Made by a program: the position numbers and the translations under genes | Notes under the pieces: generated by a model | Databases searched by the model: none | Seen by the model: the letters and a program-made list of their open reading frames with translations, nothing else | What the model was told of the DNA's origin: nothing | Part shown: positions 9,298-20,300 of the stretch, piece by piece | Layout: each line of letters starts with the position of its first letter | Numbering within the stretch: position 1 is the stretch's first letter | Source: JAQIBY01 sp051747965 | GTDB lineage: Bacteria > Bacteroidota > Bacteroidia > Bacteroidales > ML635J-15 | DNA length: 64,000 nt | Assembly: GCA_051747965.1 (NCBI GenBank) | Contig: JBNJGS010000005.1 | Span: 1 to 64,000 of the forward strand | Direction of reading: 5' to 3'

Positions 9298-9437
9298 ACA
9301 AGCATAAAATCCTTCCAGACCGGCTCGCGCCGGCCTGGGGCTTTTTTTCTATTCAGGGCACTTCGAAAACAAGTTTTCGGTGCCCTGAATAGAAAAAAAT
9401 CCCTTCCAGCTTGCGCTGAAAGGGATTTTATGCTTGT
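9298..9437. repeat. Large inverted repeat pairing the repeat unit's end with the tRNA-Pro downstream region
   Basis: Outer arms ACAAGCATAAAATCC (9298-9312) and its complement (9423-9437) enclose two different terminator hairpins. Inside these, 9342-9361 and 9380-9399 are perfect 20-base inverted arms, and the centre CGAAAAC-AA-GTTTTCG is itself a palindrome. The two terminator stems differ in sequence while their surroundings match. The region therefore looks like two tRNA-style 3' flanks placed tail to tail. Confidence 0.8.
9392..9430 (-). terminator. Rho-independent terminator of tRNA-Pro
   Basis: On the minus strand AAATCCCTTTCAGC, a GCAA tetraloop and GCTGGAAGGGATTT form a fully paired stem (one G-U), running into a seven-T tract. 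It lies eight bases after the 3' end of the tRNA. Confidence 0.85.
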
Positions 9438-9511
9438 CGGGATGGCGAGATTTGAACTCGCGACCCCTCGCCCCCCAGACGAGTACTCTAACCGGGCTGA
9501 GCTACATCCCG
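9438..9511 (-). tRNA. tRNA-Pro (anticodon GGG)
   Basis: The 74-base minus-strand sequence folds as a complete cloverleaf. It has acceptor CGGGATG/CATCCCG, a D stem GCTC/GAGT, an anticodon stem CTCGT/GCGAG with loop CTGGGGG, a five-base variable loop, and a T arm GCGAG-TTCAAAT-CTCGC. The anticodon GGG at loop positions 3-5 specifies proline (CCC/CCU codons). The 3' CCA is not encoded, as is common in this phylum. A good promoter lies just upstream and a terminator just downstream, so it is a monocistronic, working tRNA gene. Confidence 0.93.
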
Positions 9512-9526
9512 TAGCATTTGATGGCA

Positions 9527-9558
9527 CAAAAATACAAGCTTAAACTGAATAATCCAAA
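9527..9558 (-). promoter_or_regulatory. Promoter of tRNA-Pro
   Basis: On the minus strand TTTG (9558-9555) is followed after 20 bases by TATTTTTG (9534-9527), both perfect matches to the Bacteroidota housekeeping promoter. The tRNA begins 16 bases downstream. Confidence 0.68.
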
Positions 9559-9626
9559 AAATACGCGGCAGAAAACAATCTTTTACGATAATTTGTTTTG
9601 TCTTTCAATTTTTAATGAAATCTTAA

Positions 9627-9657
9627 CTTGTATTATTAATCTACTGATGTACTTTTG
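9627..9657 (+). promoter_or_regulatory. Promoter of the TonB receptor/DUF4249 operon
   Basis: CTTG at 9627-9630, a 19-base spacer and TACTTTTG at 9650-9657 match the Bacteroidota promoter. The ATG at 9674 is 17 bases downstream, which decides against the longer open frame that starts further upstream. Confidence 0.7.
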
Positions 9658-9673
9658 TAAAAACAACCGAACT

Positions 9674-12046
9674 ATGAAGCGATCACTTATTTTCTTCCTG
9701 TTGAGTTTTTTCATTACTGCAGGTTTTGCGCAAAAACATACCATCAGTGGTTATGTTCGTGATGCGGAAACCGGTGAAGAGCTTATCGGAGCCAATGTAT
9801 CTGTGGAAGGACAAAATATCGGGGCCACAACCAATGCCTATGGTTTCTATAGTCTGACCGTTCCTGACGGGAAATACAATCTGAGTTATTCATTCATTGG
9901 CTATCAGGAAGAAAAGGTAGATGAAAATATAACTTCAGACAAAAAATTAAATGTCGACTTAAAACCAACTGCCTATCAGACAGAGGAAGTTGTTGTCAGC
10001 AGTGAGCGATCAGATGCCAACGTAAACAGTAGTCGCATGAGTGTGGAAAAAATTCCCATGGAGGAAGTAAAAAAGTTGCCTGCTTTCATGGGTGAAGTGG
10101 ATGTGATGAAAACAGTTCAGCTCATGCCAGGTGTTCAGGCTGCCGGTGAAGGAAATGCCGGATTTTACGTACGTGGTGGCGGGCCTGACCAAAACCTTAT
10201 CATCCTTGATGAAGCCACGGTATATAATGCCTCTCATCTTTTTGGATTTTTCTCCGTCTTCAATGCAGATGCCATCAAGGGTTTTGAACTTTACAAAGGT
10301 GGTATGCCTGCCCAATATGGAGGAAGAGTATCATCAGTAATGGACATACAAATGAACAACGGGAATATGAAATCCTATGATTTTGAAGGTGGTATCGGCA
10401 CCATTGCAACTCGCTTTACAGCACAGGGACCGATAGAAAAAGACAAAGCCTCCTTTCTTATTTCCGGTCGTCGCACCTATATTGATGTGCTCATTAAACC
10501 TTTCATCAATAATGATTCACCCTTTAAAGGTTCCGGGTACTATTTCTACGATGGTAACCTGAAACTGAATTACAAATTTTCTGATAGTGACAGACTGTAT
10601 TTATCAGCCTATTATGGTGAAGACATTTTCAATTTCTCCAGTACTGATGCAGGCTTCAATCTAAAAATCCCCTGGGGCAACGGAATCGGCAGTCTGCGCT
10701 GGAATCACCTGTTTAACAATAAATTCTTCGTAAACACGACAGCACTGTTTTCAGACTACAAGTTCAAGACGGATATCACTATGGGTGCCGGTGATGATGC
10801 CGATTTTCGTCTGATTCAAAACTCAGGAATCAGGGATTTTCATTTTAAACAGGACTATACATTCCTCCCCAATCCTTTACATGAGATACGATTTGGTGCA
10901 GAATACATATACCATACGTTTACACCCAACACGGTAAATATTGAACAGGACAATCAGGATATTGACCTGGGAAGCTCAGAAAAGCAATTTGCCCATGAAG
11001 CTGCTGTGTATCTCGGTGATGATTTTACCATCAATGAAAAACTCAGTATCTACGCCGGACTCAGAGCCAGCACATTCATTCAGACAGGACCTTTTACCAG
11101 GTATGTTAAGGATGAATACCGGCTTGACAATGTGGACAGTGTAAAATACAAAGCAGGTGAGGTCGTAGCTGATTATTACTCACTGGAACCCAGATTAAAC
11201 ATCAAATACAGTCTCAGTCCAACAAGTTCGGTTAAAGCATCATATATGCGCAACAAGCAATACATTCATCTTGCCAGTCTTTCAGCCTCAACCCTACCGA
11301 CTGACCTCTGGGTGCCAAGTTCTGATGTTGTGCAGCCGCAAATCGGGGCACAATATGCAGTTGGGTATTTTCGCAATTTCAAAGAAAATCTTTTTGAAAC
11401 ATCAATACAGATATATTACAAGGACATGGACAATCTGATAGAATATGCAGATGGAGCATTGCCCATGGACCAGCTCAATGACAATGCCGACAATTATTTT
11501 GTTTTTGGTGACGGCATATCATATGGTGCGGAACTTTTTATCAAAAAACGCTATGGCGATCTAACGGGCTGGCTGGGATATACACTTTCAAAAACAAGCC
11601 GTACTTTTGAGGAAATCAATGACGGCGAAACATTTCCTGCCAAATATGACAGGCGCCACGATCTCTCCCTGTCTTTGTCTTATCAGATCAATGAGAAACT
11701 ATCAGCCTCCACTGTATTTGTCTATGCTACCGGAAACACTACCACACTGCCGGTGGCACGCTATACCATCAATGGAGAAATCATTGAAGAATACGGGGAC
11801 AGAAACTCATACCGGATGGATCCCTATCACCGGCTTGATCTGAGCCTTACCTACGTTCACAAAAAAACAAAAGACTGGGAGTCATCATGGAACTTTTCCG
11901 TGTACAATGCTTATAACCGGAAAAATCCCTATTTTATCTATTTTGATTATGAAGGAAACGCCAGCGACGGAAGCTTTCAGACCAGTGCCAAACAGGTCTC
12001 ACTTTTCCCGGTTTTGCCGGCTGTAACCTGGAACTTTACATTCTGA
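9674..12046 (+). CDS. TonB-dependent outer membrane receptor with N-terminal carboxypeptidase-like domain
   Basis: A 790-residue receptor. The frame is open 52 codons further upstream, but the promoter and the signal peptide (MKRSLIFFLLSFFITAGFAQ) place the start at 9674. After the signal come a CarboxypepD_reg-like beta-sandwich (HTISGYVRDAETGEEL to about residue 110), a TonB plug domain (VQLMPGVQAAGEGNAGFYVRGG and NLIILDEATVYN), and a 22-strand-type barrel ending in aromatic residues (TWNFTF). It would import a ligand across the outer membrane using TonB energy. The gene four bases downstream encodes a DUF4249 lipoprotein, the regular partner of this receptor subclass, which differs from SusC/SusD. 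The substrate is unknown. Confidence 0.92.
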   Translation: MKRSLIFFLLSFFITAGFAQKHTISGYVRDAETGEELIGANVSVEGQNIGATTNAYGFYSLTVPDGKYNLSYSFIGYQEEKVDENITSDKKLNVDLKPTAYQTEEVVVSSERSDANVNSSRMSVEKIPMEEVKKLPAFMGEVDVMKTVQLMPGVQAAGEGNAGFYVRGGGPDQNLIILDEATVYNASHLFGFFSVFNADAIKGFELYKGGMPAQYGGRVSSVMDIQMNNGNMKSYDFEGGIGTIATRFTAQGPIEKDKASFLISGRRTYIDVLIKPFINNDSPFKGSGYYFYDGNLKLNYKFSDSDRLYLSAYYGEDIFNFSSTDAGFNLKIPWGNGIGSLRWNHLFNNKFFVNTTALFSDYKFKTDITMGAGDDADFRLIQNSGIRDFHFKQDYTFLPNPLHEIRFGAEYIYHTFTPNTVNIEQDNQDIDLGSSEKQFAHEAAVYLGDDFTINEKLSIYAGLRASTFIQTGPFTRYVKDEYRLDNVDSVKYKAGEVVADYYSLEPRLNIKYSLSPTSSVKASYMRNKQYIHLASLSASTLPTDLWVPSSDVVQPQIGAQYAVGYFRNFKENLFETSIQIYYKDMDNLIEYADGALPMDQLNDNADNYFVFGDGISYGAELFIKKRYGDLTGWLGYTLSKTSRTFEEINDGETFPAKYDRRHDLSLSLSYQINEKLSASTVFVYATGNTTTLPVARYTINGEIIEEYGDRNSYRMDPYHRLDLSLTYVHKKTKDWESSWNFSVYNAYNRKNPYFIYFDYEGNASDGSFQTSAKQVSLFPVLPAVTWNFTF

Positions 12047-12050
12047 TATC

Positions 12051-13034
12051 ATGAAAAACACACACATATACAGCATCATAATACTACTGAGCCTGGTCAC
12101 CGCCATGGCTTGTGAAACAGACATCACAGTGGATCTGCCCGAACCCGAAGACAAGCTCATAGTTGAAGGTCGTATTGATCAGGGCAAAAAAGCAAAAGTA
12201 TTCCTGAGTAGCAACATCGGATATTTTGAACCGGTAAACATTCCGGAAATCACCGATTCAACAGATATTTCACAATATGTAAGTTTCCTGGAAGAAAGCA
12301 TGGGTTTGATTTATGACAGCAGCATGATAATCACCGTGGACAATGGTCAGATGATTGACAGCCTGAAGCCTTCATTCATACCGGAATTCCCCTATTTCGG
12401 ATACCAGGGATCTGAAATCACAGGCGAAGAAGGACAAAACTACAGGCTGGACATCGTATACAGGGAAAAAACATATTGGGCAGAAACCTACATTCCTCAA
12501 GCTGTTCAGATTGATTCTGTATGGTACACTTTTGCACAGGACAATGATACACTGGGATTTCTGCATCTGCTTTTCCGCGATCCGGCAAATGTCCGTAATT
12601 TTTATTCTATGGAATTACAAACTGTAGGTGAACACGCATCTTACTACCCACCCTATTTTGGCAGCTTTGCTTTTGATGATGCAGGGCTGGACGGAGACAC
12701 CATTCGCTACACACCACTGACCAAGGCATATGATGGAAATGATTTTTTTCAGGCAGAATTTGAAGAAGAAGGAGATTTTGAAAATGCCGTATATCATAAA
12801 TTCGGCAGCACGGTTAATCTTAAACTCAGCAGTATAGACAAACAACTTTTTGTCTTCTGGATGTCTTTCTTCAAACACCTGGGAACCGCGGGCAATCCTT
12901 TCACCAACCCTGCCACACTGGATTCAAATATCATGGGAGAAAATGCAGACGGATACTGGGGAGGATACGGCTTTGAAATCAAAACCGTAACCATAGACAG
13001 CTCACTGGTGGTGAATGAACAAAATGACAACTAA
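12051..13034 (+). CDS. DUF4249 domain-containing outer membrane lipoprotein
   Basis: A 327-residue lipoprotein: the signal sequence ends in a lipobox (TAMAC, cysteine at about residue 21). The mature part opens with DITVDLPEPEDKLIVEGRID, the typical N-terminal strand of DUF4249 proteins. It begins four bases after the TonB receptor gene, the standard arrangement for this family. By analogy with SusD-like partners it probably sits on the cell surface and helps the receptor capture its ligand, but no member's substrate can be inferred from sequence alone. Confidence 0.85.
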   Translation: MKNTHIYSIIILLSLVTAMACETDITVDLPEPEDKLIVEGRIDQGKKAKVFLSSNIGYFEPVNIPEITDSTDISQYVSFLEESMGLIYDSSMIITVDNGQMIDSLKPSFIPEFPYFGYQGSEITGEEGQNYRLDIVYREKTYWAETYIPQAVQIDSVWYTFAQDNDTLGFLHLLFRDPANVRNFYSMELQTVGEHASYYPPYFGSFAFDDAGLDGDTIRYTPLTKAYDGNDFFQAEFEEEGDFENAVYHKFGSTVNLKLSSIDKQLFVFWMSFFKHLGTAGNPFTNPATLDSNIMGENADGYWGGYGFEIKTVTIDSSLVVNEQNDN

Positions 13035-13208
13035 TCTGTTTTTAGCATGATATTCCGGAAAACCTCCGGACACGTTTTCTGAAATACTGCCCGAATTAAT
13101 CACCAACTTACTGATTAATCCGCAGTAACTCTTGTTCTTTTTGCAAATAATTTACGTGTTTTAAACAGGTTTTATTAATATTGTAATCCCAAATTAAGTG
13201 ATTTGATT

Positions 13209-14165
13209 ATGGAAAGATTAAAATGTCTTATTATCGGTTCCGGCCCTGCAGCCTATACCGCAGCAATCTACGCAGCCCGCGCCAACCTCAATCCCGTTGT
13301 GATTGAAGGTTTGCAGCCCGGTGGTCAGTTAACAACCACGACAGATGTGGAAAATTTCCCGGGATATCCTGAGGGCATCACAGGACCGGAAATGATGGAA
13401 GATTTAAAAAAACAAGCACAACGTTTTGGTTCTGATGTGCGCTTTGGATTGATTACAGATGTTGACTTCTCGACAAGGCCATTTAAAATAAAAGGAGACC
13501 CAGGCATAGAAATAGAAACCGATTCCGTAATTATTGCCACCGGTGCCAGTGCCAAATACCTTGGACTTGAATCTGAAGAAGAATTCAAGGGCCGTGGTGT
13601 TTCTGCCTGTGCCACTTGCGACGGATTCTTTTACAAAGGAAAAGATGTGGCCGTGGTCGGCGGTGGTGATTCTGCTGCAGAAGAAGCAACTTACCTGGCA
13701 GGACTTGCACGCAAAGTGTATATCATTGTCAGAAAAGACCACATGCGTGCATCCAAAGCCATGCAGGCACGTGTAGACCAGACAAGCAACATTGAAATGC
13801 TGTACCAGCATACCACCAAAGAAATACTCGGTGATGACATGGGTGTTACCGGTGTCCTTTTGCACAATTCCGCCACCGGAGAAGATGTTGAAATAAAGGT
13901 GGACGGTTTCTTTTTGGGTATCGGCCACATTCCCAACAGCGGGCCGTTTAAAGATTTCCTGAAAACCGATGAAATTGGATATATCATCACCGAACCTGAT
14001 TCCAGCCGCACAAACATTCCCGGTGTTTTTGCCTGTGGCGATGTTCAGGATAACATTTACAGACAAGCAATAACCGCAGCAGGATCCGGTTGCAAAGCCG
14101 CTCTGGATGCAGAAAAATACCTGGCAGAAAAAGACATTGTGGAAACTGATATAATCAACGAGTAA
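13209..14165 (+). CDS. trxB: Thioredoxin reductase
   Basis: A 318-residue FAD/NADPH enzyme that keeps thioredoxin reduced in the cytoplasm. The FAD motif GSGPAAYTAAIYAARA starts at residue 10, the redox-active CATC is C134-C137, the NADPH motif GGGDSAAEEAT follows, and the C-terminal FAD motif FACGDVQD is present. ATG at 13209 is preferred over a TTG six bases upstream. Length and spacing match the bacterial low-molecular-weight type. It is transcribed alone, with an AT-rich leader and a long terminator hairpin after it. Confidence 0.95.
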   Translation: MERLKCLIIGSGPAAYTAAIYAARANLNPVVIEGLQPGGQLTTTTDVENFPGYPEGITGPEMMEDLKKQAQRFGSDVRFGLITDVDFSTRPFKIKGDPGIEIETDSVIIATGASAKYLGLESEEEFKGRGVSACATCDGFFYKGKDVAVVGGGDSAAEEATYLAGLARKVYIIVRKDHMRASKAMQARVDQTSNIEMLYQHTTKEILGDDMGVTGVLLHNSATGEDVEIKVDGFFLGIGHIPNSGPFKDFLKTDEIGYIITEPDSSRTNIPGVFACGDVQDNIYRQAITAAGSGCKAALDAEKYLAEKDIVETDIINE

Positions 14166-14200
14166 AAACTCCCTGACTGCCTTTACTTTAGCCCGGAATC

Positions 14201-14252
14201 AAAAAATCCCTGAATTTCAATCATTATCATTGATTGGTTTAGGGATTTTTTG
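14201..14252 (+). terminator. Rho-independent terminator of trxB
   Basis: AAAAAATCCCT pairs with AGGGATTTTTT, and inside it TCAATCA pairs with TGATTGG. The stem ends in six T residues. Its symmetric A/T flanks would let it act in both directions. Confidence 0.75.
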
Positions 14253-14260
14253 TATATTAG
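14230..14260 (+). promoter_or_regulatory. Possible promoter of the 2205-residue T9SS protein
   Basis: TTG at 14230-14232, a 20-base spacer and TATATTAG at 14253-14260 resemble the Bacteroidota promoter with one mismatch in the -7 box. The -33 box would overlap the trxB terminator. The ATG is 51 bases downstream. Confidence 0.38.
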
Positions 14261-14311
14261 CCATCTAGGATAGAATGATAATTAATATTTTTTAAACTAA
14301 AATTTAAGCTT

Positions 14312-17300
14312 ATGAGAAAATTTATTCTAACGCCCCTGATAGCCATACTGCTGTCTTTCGGGCTCACGTTTAACCTGACAGCTCAGGACCTGATGATTAC
14401 AGGTGTCGCTGACGGACCTCTTTCAGGAGGAACACCGAAAGCAATTGAGCTGTATGTTGTCAATGACATACCTGATCTAAGTGATTATGGTATTGATATT
14501 GCGGCAAACGGAGCTGCCTCTTCAGGATCTCCATCAATCATCTTACCCGCTGAAGCAGCAACTGCAGGAGATTTCTTTTACCTCTCTGGTACAGAACAGG
14601 AATTTCTGGACTTCTTCGGATTTTCTCCCGATTTAACTTCAGGCTCTGTTTCTTTTAACGGAGATGACGCTATTGAACTTTATCAGAATGGCGCTGTAGT
14701 TGATGTTTTTGGTGAAGTTGGTGTTGATGGCACAGGTGAAACCTGGGATTATCTTGATGGTTGGGGTTATCGTATAGATGACGCCACCCCCGCTGCAACC
14801 TTTAATGATGCAGACTGGACATTCTCCGGTACAAACCAACTTGAAAATGGCACAACCAATGAAACATGTGATTCTCCCTTCCCCATTGGTACATTTACCA
14901 TGGGTGGCGGTTGTTCACCTATCACTACCTTCCCATTTGAAGAAGGTTTTGAGGATGTTGCAATGCCTGATTGTTGGACTATTCTTAACGAAGATGGCGA
15001 TTCTAAAGAATGGGATATCTATGATTCAGATGCAAATACAGGCTCTCAATGTGCTGCAGTAGGTTACAATGCTAGCGGAAATAATGATTGGCTTATTTCT
15101 CCACAAATTAGTGTTTCAAGTGACAACCTCTTTGTGGAATTTGCTGCAAAGTCTGGTAGCTCCACGTTTTTAGAGGACTACAATGTTCTTGTATCCACTA
15201 CTGGTACTGCACCAGCTGATTTCACAACTGTATTGGAAAACGTTACTTCAGCTCCAAATAGCTGGGAACCCAAAAGCTACAAATTATCAGATTTCGGCAT
15301 CACTTCTGGCACCGATATTTATGTTGCTATTCAATGTGTATCAGTAGATGAACTCAGACTTCAAGTTGATGATTTCACAATCCGTGAAACGTCCACAGAA
15401 ACCGACATCCTCACATACAGCTTCCCTGAAGAAACCGGTGCTGCTACCATTGATGATGTGAACCACACCATTGATGTTGAAGTAGGAAACGGTACGGATC
15501 TTACTGCACTTGTGGCTGATTTCACCCTTTCTACAGGGGCTACCGCTACTGTTGCAGGCACAACCCAGGAATCAGGCGTTACAGCCAATGATTTCACTTC
15601 TCCTGTAACTTATACTGTTACTGCTGAAGATGGCACAACCACTCAGGATTGGGTTGTTACTGTTACCGAAGCAACTGCTAATACAGAAACAGACATCCTC
15701 ACATACAGTTTCCCGGAAGAAACCGGTGCTGCTACCATTGATGATGTTAACCACACAGTGGATATCGAAGTTGCATGGGATGCTGATATTACCGATCTCG
15801 TGGCCGATTTCACCCTTTCATTTGGAGCCTTTGCTGAAGTTGGTGGCGTAGAGCAGGAATCCGGTGTCACATCCAATGACTTCACTTCACCTGTAACTTA
15901 TACAATTACTGCTGAAGATGGAACAACCACTCAGGACTGGGTTGTAACAGTTACTCAGGCGCCAATGCCTGATGGTGTTGATTGTGCAAACCCAATGGCA
16001 ATAACACTCCCGGCTGATCTTCCATACACCGATGCAGGACAATCCACCTGTGGTATGGCTGACGATTACAATGCAACCAGCATGGGCCTTTACGACGGTG
16101 GAGAAGATTTCATTTATGAAATCACCGTTGCTTCAGATGTTGCTGTAAACATTACCCTCACACCAACTCAAACATACAGTGGTGTTGGCCTGTTTGAAGG
16201 TTGCCCTGATGGAGACGTCATGATTGATTATTCATCCAATTCTTCAGATACAGATCATGGTCTGACTGACATTATTCTGACTGCTGGTACAACTTATTAT
16301 ATCATGGTTGATTCATGGCCAAGCCCCGATTGCATTGACTTTGATTTGACCATTGAGGAAACCTGTATAGCACCAAGCGGTGTTACTGCAGACAATCTGA
16401 CAGAAAGCTCTGCTCTCGTATCATGGACAGCCGGTGGCCTTGAAACTGACTGGAACCTTGAAGTTTCAACAACTTCAATTGATCCGGCCACTGAAACTGG
16501 AGATGTATTTTCCGGTACGGTAAGCACAACTCCCGAAGAGGCTCTCTCAGGCTTAACCGCTGAAACTGACTACTATGTGTATGTACAGGCTGATTGCGGT
16601 TCTGACTGGACTGCTGAATACATGTTTACCACTCCCGCTGCTTGTCCTGTAGTAACAGGACTTACAACCACAGCCATTGGTACGGATGTCGCTACCCTCG
16701 ACTGGGATGCCTTAGGAACAAGCGAATGGAATATTAAAATTTCAGATGTTTCTATTGATCCAGAAACTGAAGCAGGTAACATTGAAGAGGTAAGTGCAAC
16801 AACCTCTAAACCTTACACAACCACAACTGCACTGACGCCAAATACCACGTATTATTTCTACGTACAGGCTACTTGTGGAGCTGACTGGTCTGCTGAAGGT
16901 ATGTTCACAACCGATTGTGCAACCGTAGCAACTTTCCCATTTGAAGAAGGTTTTGAAGATGCATGGGCAGGGACACCCGAAGCACCCCAATGCTGGACTG
17001 CTGTAAATGGTATTGATGGCAGTTACTGGGAACAATCCTCAACACAAGTATTGAATGGAGATTATTCGGCCCGTACTTATAATGGCTTCTCCTCTGATAA
17101 CCAGGCTGATGAATGGCTGATCACTCCGGCTCTTGATTTGGATGCAATGACTAATCCCTTACTGGATTTCAACGGTCTTTCATCAAATACACCGGAGGGT
17201 GTTAATGCGGACATGCACATCATGATTTTGGATGCTGTCTATACTGACACCACTTCATTACATGCCAATGCTACAGAAATTGATGTTGTGAGTTTCACAG

Positions 17301-20300
17301 AAGACTGGGAAAATTACACATTAGACCTCAGTGCTTACAGTGGAGTAAAATACATCGCTTTCCATTACTATGTGACAGAAGCTGATGGCGCTTCCTATAA
17401 CTATATGTACATTGATGATGTGAGTGTACGTGAAGTCAGCTCAGAAACCGATTTCCTTACATACAGTTTTGCCGAACAAACAGGAGCTGCTGTCATTGAT
17501 GATGTAAACCACACCATTGATGTGGAAGTTGGAAACGGGACGGATCTCACTGCACTTGTGGCTGATTTCACCATTTCTACAGCGGCTACCGCTACTGTTG
17601 CAGGCACAACCCAGGAATCAGGCGTTACTGCCAATGATTTCACTTCTCCTGTAACTTATACTGTTACTGCTGAAGACGGCACAACTCAGGATTGGGTTGT
17701 TACTGTTACTGAAGCTCCCATTCTCTCGGAAACTGACATTATTGATTATAGCTTCCCCGAAGAAACCGGTGCTGCTACCATTGATGATGTTAACCACACA
17801 GTGGATATCGAAGTTGCATGGAATGCTGATATTACCGATCTCGTGGCTGAGTATGAACTTTCTTATGGTGCAACAGCAGCAGTAAACGATTCAACTCAGG
17901 AATCCGGCGTTACATCCAATGACTTCACTTCACCTGTAACTTATACAATTACTGCTGAAGACGGAACAACCACTCAGGACTGGGTAGTTACAGTAACACA
18001 GGGACCTGCTCCTTTGGGTGCTAATTGTAACAATCCTTACACCTTGGAACTTCCTGCAGCACTCACTTATGAGCATCTTACTCAAACCACCTGCGGACTT
18101 GGCAACGTATATGAAGATACAGATATGGGGAATTATGACGGAGGTGAAGACGCTGTTTATGAAATCACAGTTACCAGTGATGTTGTTGTGGATATCACAC
18201 TTGATCCATTAACAACAACTTATTCAGGTATCGGGCTTTTTGAATCCTGTCCTGATAACAACGTGTTGGTTGTTGAAGATGGCAGTTACAGTTCTGACCC
18301 AAAGGTACTGGAAGGCGTACTATTATCAGCCGGAACATATTATATTATGATCGATACATGGCCAAGCCCCGATTGCATTCCGGAATATGACCTGACAATC
18401 GAACAGGCATGCCCCGCACCAACAGGTGTTGAAGCAACAGATCTTACTGCTGAAACTGCGACGATCTCATGGATGACAGGCGGATTGGAAACTGACTGGA
18501 ACCTGAAAGTTTCCACCACTTCAATTGATCCGACCGTGGATGCAGGAGATGTTTTTGATGGTATTGTGAACACAACTCCAGAAGAGGCTCTCACAGGCTT
18601 AACCGCTGAAACTGACTACTATGTATATGTTCAGGCTGATTGCGGTTCTGACTGGACTGCTGAATACATGTTTACCACTCCCGCTGCTTGTCCTGTAATT
18701 ACAGGCCTCACAACAACAGCCATTGGCACGGATGTCGCAACCCTCGACTGGGATGCTCTTGGATCCACTGAATGGAACATCAAAATCTCAGATGTTTCAA
18801 TCGATCCAAGTACTGAAACAGGAAACATTGAAGAGGTAACTGCAACAACCTCTAAACCTTACACAACCACAACTGCACTGACGCCAAATACCACGTATTA
18901 TTTCTACGTACAGGCTACTTGCGGAGCTGACTGGTCTGCTGAAGGTATGTTCACAACTGAATGTGATGTTTACACTGCACCATACACCGAAGACTTTGAA
19001 AACGGTGGAAATATACCAGATTGCTGGTCACAAGGTGCTTCAAATGTTGAAGTCTGGGATTTTACAGACGATGCAACCGGTGAACACATTGGTGATGGTG
19101 GAACAATTATCGGTTCGACCAATAGCGGTGGATATATGGCCTGGGTTGATGATTCTTCACCACATGAAGTGGGAACAGAATTGCTCTCACCCATGATTGA
19201 CATCAGTGGACTTACCACTCCTGAACTTAGCTTCTATCTCATCAGCAATAATGAAGGTGATTCAAATGTTGATTTTTCAGTTGATGTTTATGACGGAGCA
19301 GCCTGGAACAACGATGTTTTCTTCAGCGACACCAATACCGTTAACGGCGGTTGGGAGTACTTTACAGTTGATCTTAGTACTCTAACAGTTACCGGCCCGA
19401 TCCAGCTTCGTTTTGTTGTTGATGAAAACAATGGTACGGATTTTGATGATGATGTGGCCATTGATGATGTTAAAGTAGATGAAGCACCTAGCTGCCCCTC
19501 GCCTACCAATCTAAATATCTCATCAACAACATCAACCAGTGCAAGCATTGGCTGGACAGAAAACGGATCTGCAGCTAGCTGGACGATTGTTTACGGTGAT
19601 CCTGGTTTCGATCCGGAAACTGAAGGAACAACAATTACTGCTGATTCCAATCCCTACACATTGACTGGCCTCACATCAGCAACCGCCTATGAAGCTTACG
19701 TACTTGCTGACTGTGGTGGTGAATTAAGCGACTGGACAGGTCCGGTAAGCTTTATGACTGACTTGTGCTCCGTGGACGACCAATGTGAATTTGCTTTCGA
19801 CCTGTATGATAGCTATGGAGATGGCTGGAACGGCGCCTCTATTGGTATTATGCAGGGTGGTATTGAAGTAGCCACGATCGAAATGACCGGTGGCGAAACT
19901 GACACTGTCTTTAATGCACTTTGTGATGGATTCGTTACTGACCTCGTGTGGTACGGTGGCACTTATGATGATGAAATCAGTTTCACTGTTTATGATCCAT
20001 TCGGTGGCGAAATCCTGAATATAGATCAGGCAGACACAATTACTGAGGGAAGCGTATTCTTCAGCTTTACTTCTAGTTGTGCTGAACCGATTACCGATCT
20101 TGCCCTCGTTGAACCTACAAGTGGTATTGATTGTGAACTCACCGACAGTGAAGTTGTACCAGTACAATTTGACAATGTTGGTGAAACTACAATCGCATCT
20201 GGTGAAATTGTAAACTTCACAATTACCAGCGAAGGTACACCAATGATTGATGAAGACATCACCCTCTCTGAAGATCTGTTACCAGGTGAATCATGGTCAG

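Larger units (their letters stand above)
8836..9377. repeat. Two tandem copies of a ~244-bp hairpin-rich intergenic repeat, second copy interrupted by an assembly gap
   Basis: Copy 1 runs 8836-9079 and copy 2 starts at 9080 with the same sequence. The copies appear identical wherever both can be read, up to the AAACAAGTTTT end near 9377. Each unit holds four foldable pieces, given here for copy 1. They are the AAACCCGGGTTT palindromes at 8837-8860, a long imperfect hairpin at 8880-8932, a CGCCGGT-GAAAA-ACCGGCG hairpin at 8956-8974, and a terminator-like hairpin at 9012-9045. No credible protein is encoded. The gap replaces what is 41 bases in copy 1, which suggests the assembler broke on the repeat and that more copies may exist. 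Confidence 0.85.

Noticed and set aside
8836..9377. CRISPR array
   Set aside because: The unit is 244 bp and appears directly repeated without spacers, with no cas gene in the window.
8796..9543. Open frames of 83-140 codons running through the repeat and the N gap on both strands
   Set aside because: They follow the repeat's hairpins and cross the gap, and their composition is not protein-like; the tRNA and terminator explain this DNA.
9518..9673. Longer N-terminus of the TonB receptor (52 extra codons)
   Set aside because: It contains the promoter of this gene and part of the divergent tRNA promoter, and would bury the signal peptide.
13404..14066. 220-codon open frame antisense to trxB
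   Set aside because: It is the mirror of a conserved enzyme gene and its translation has no domain features; a codon-bias shadow.
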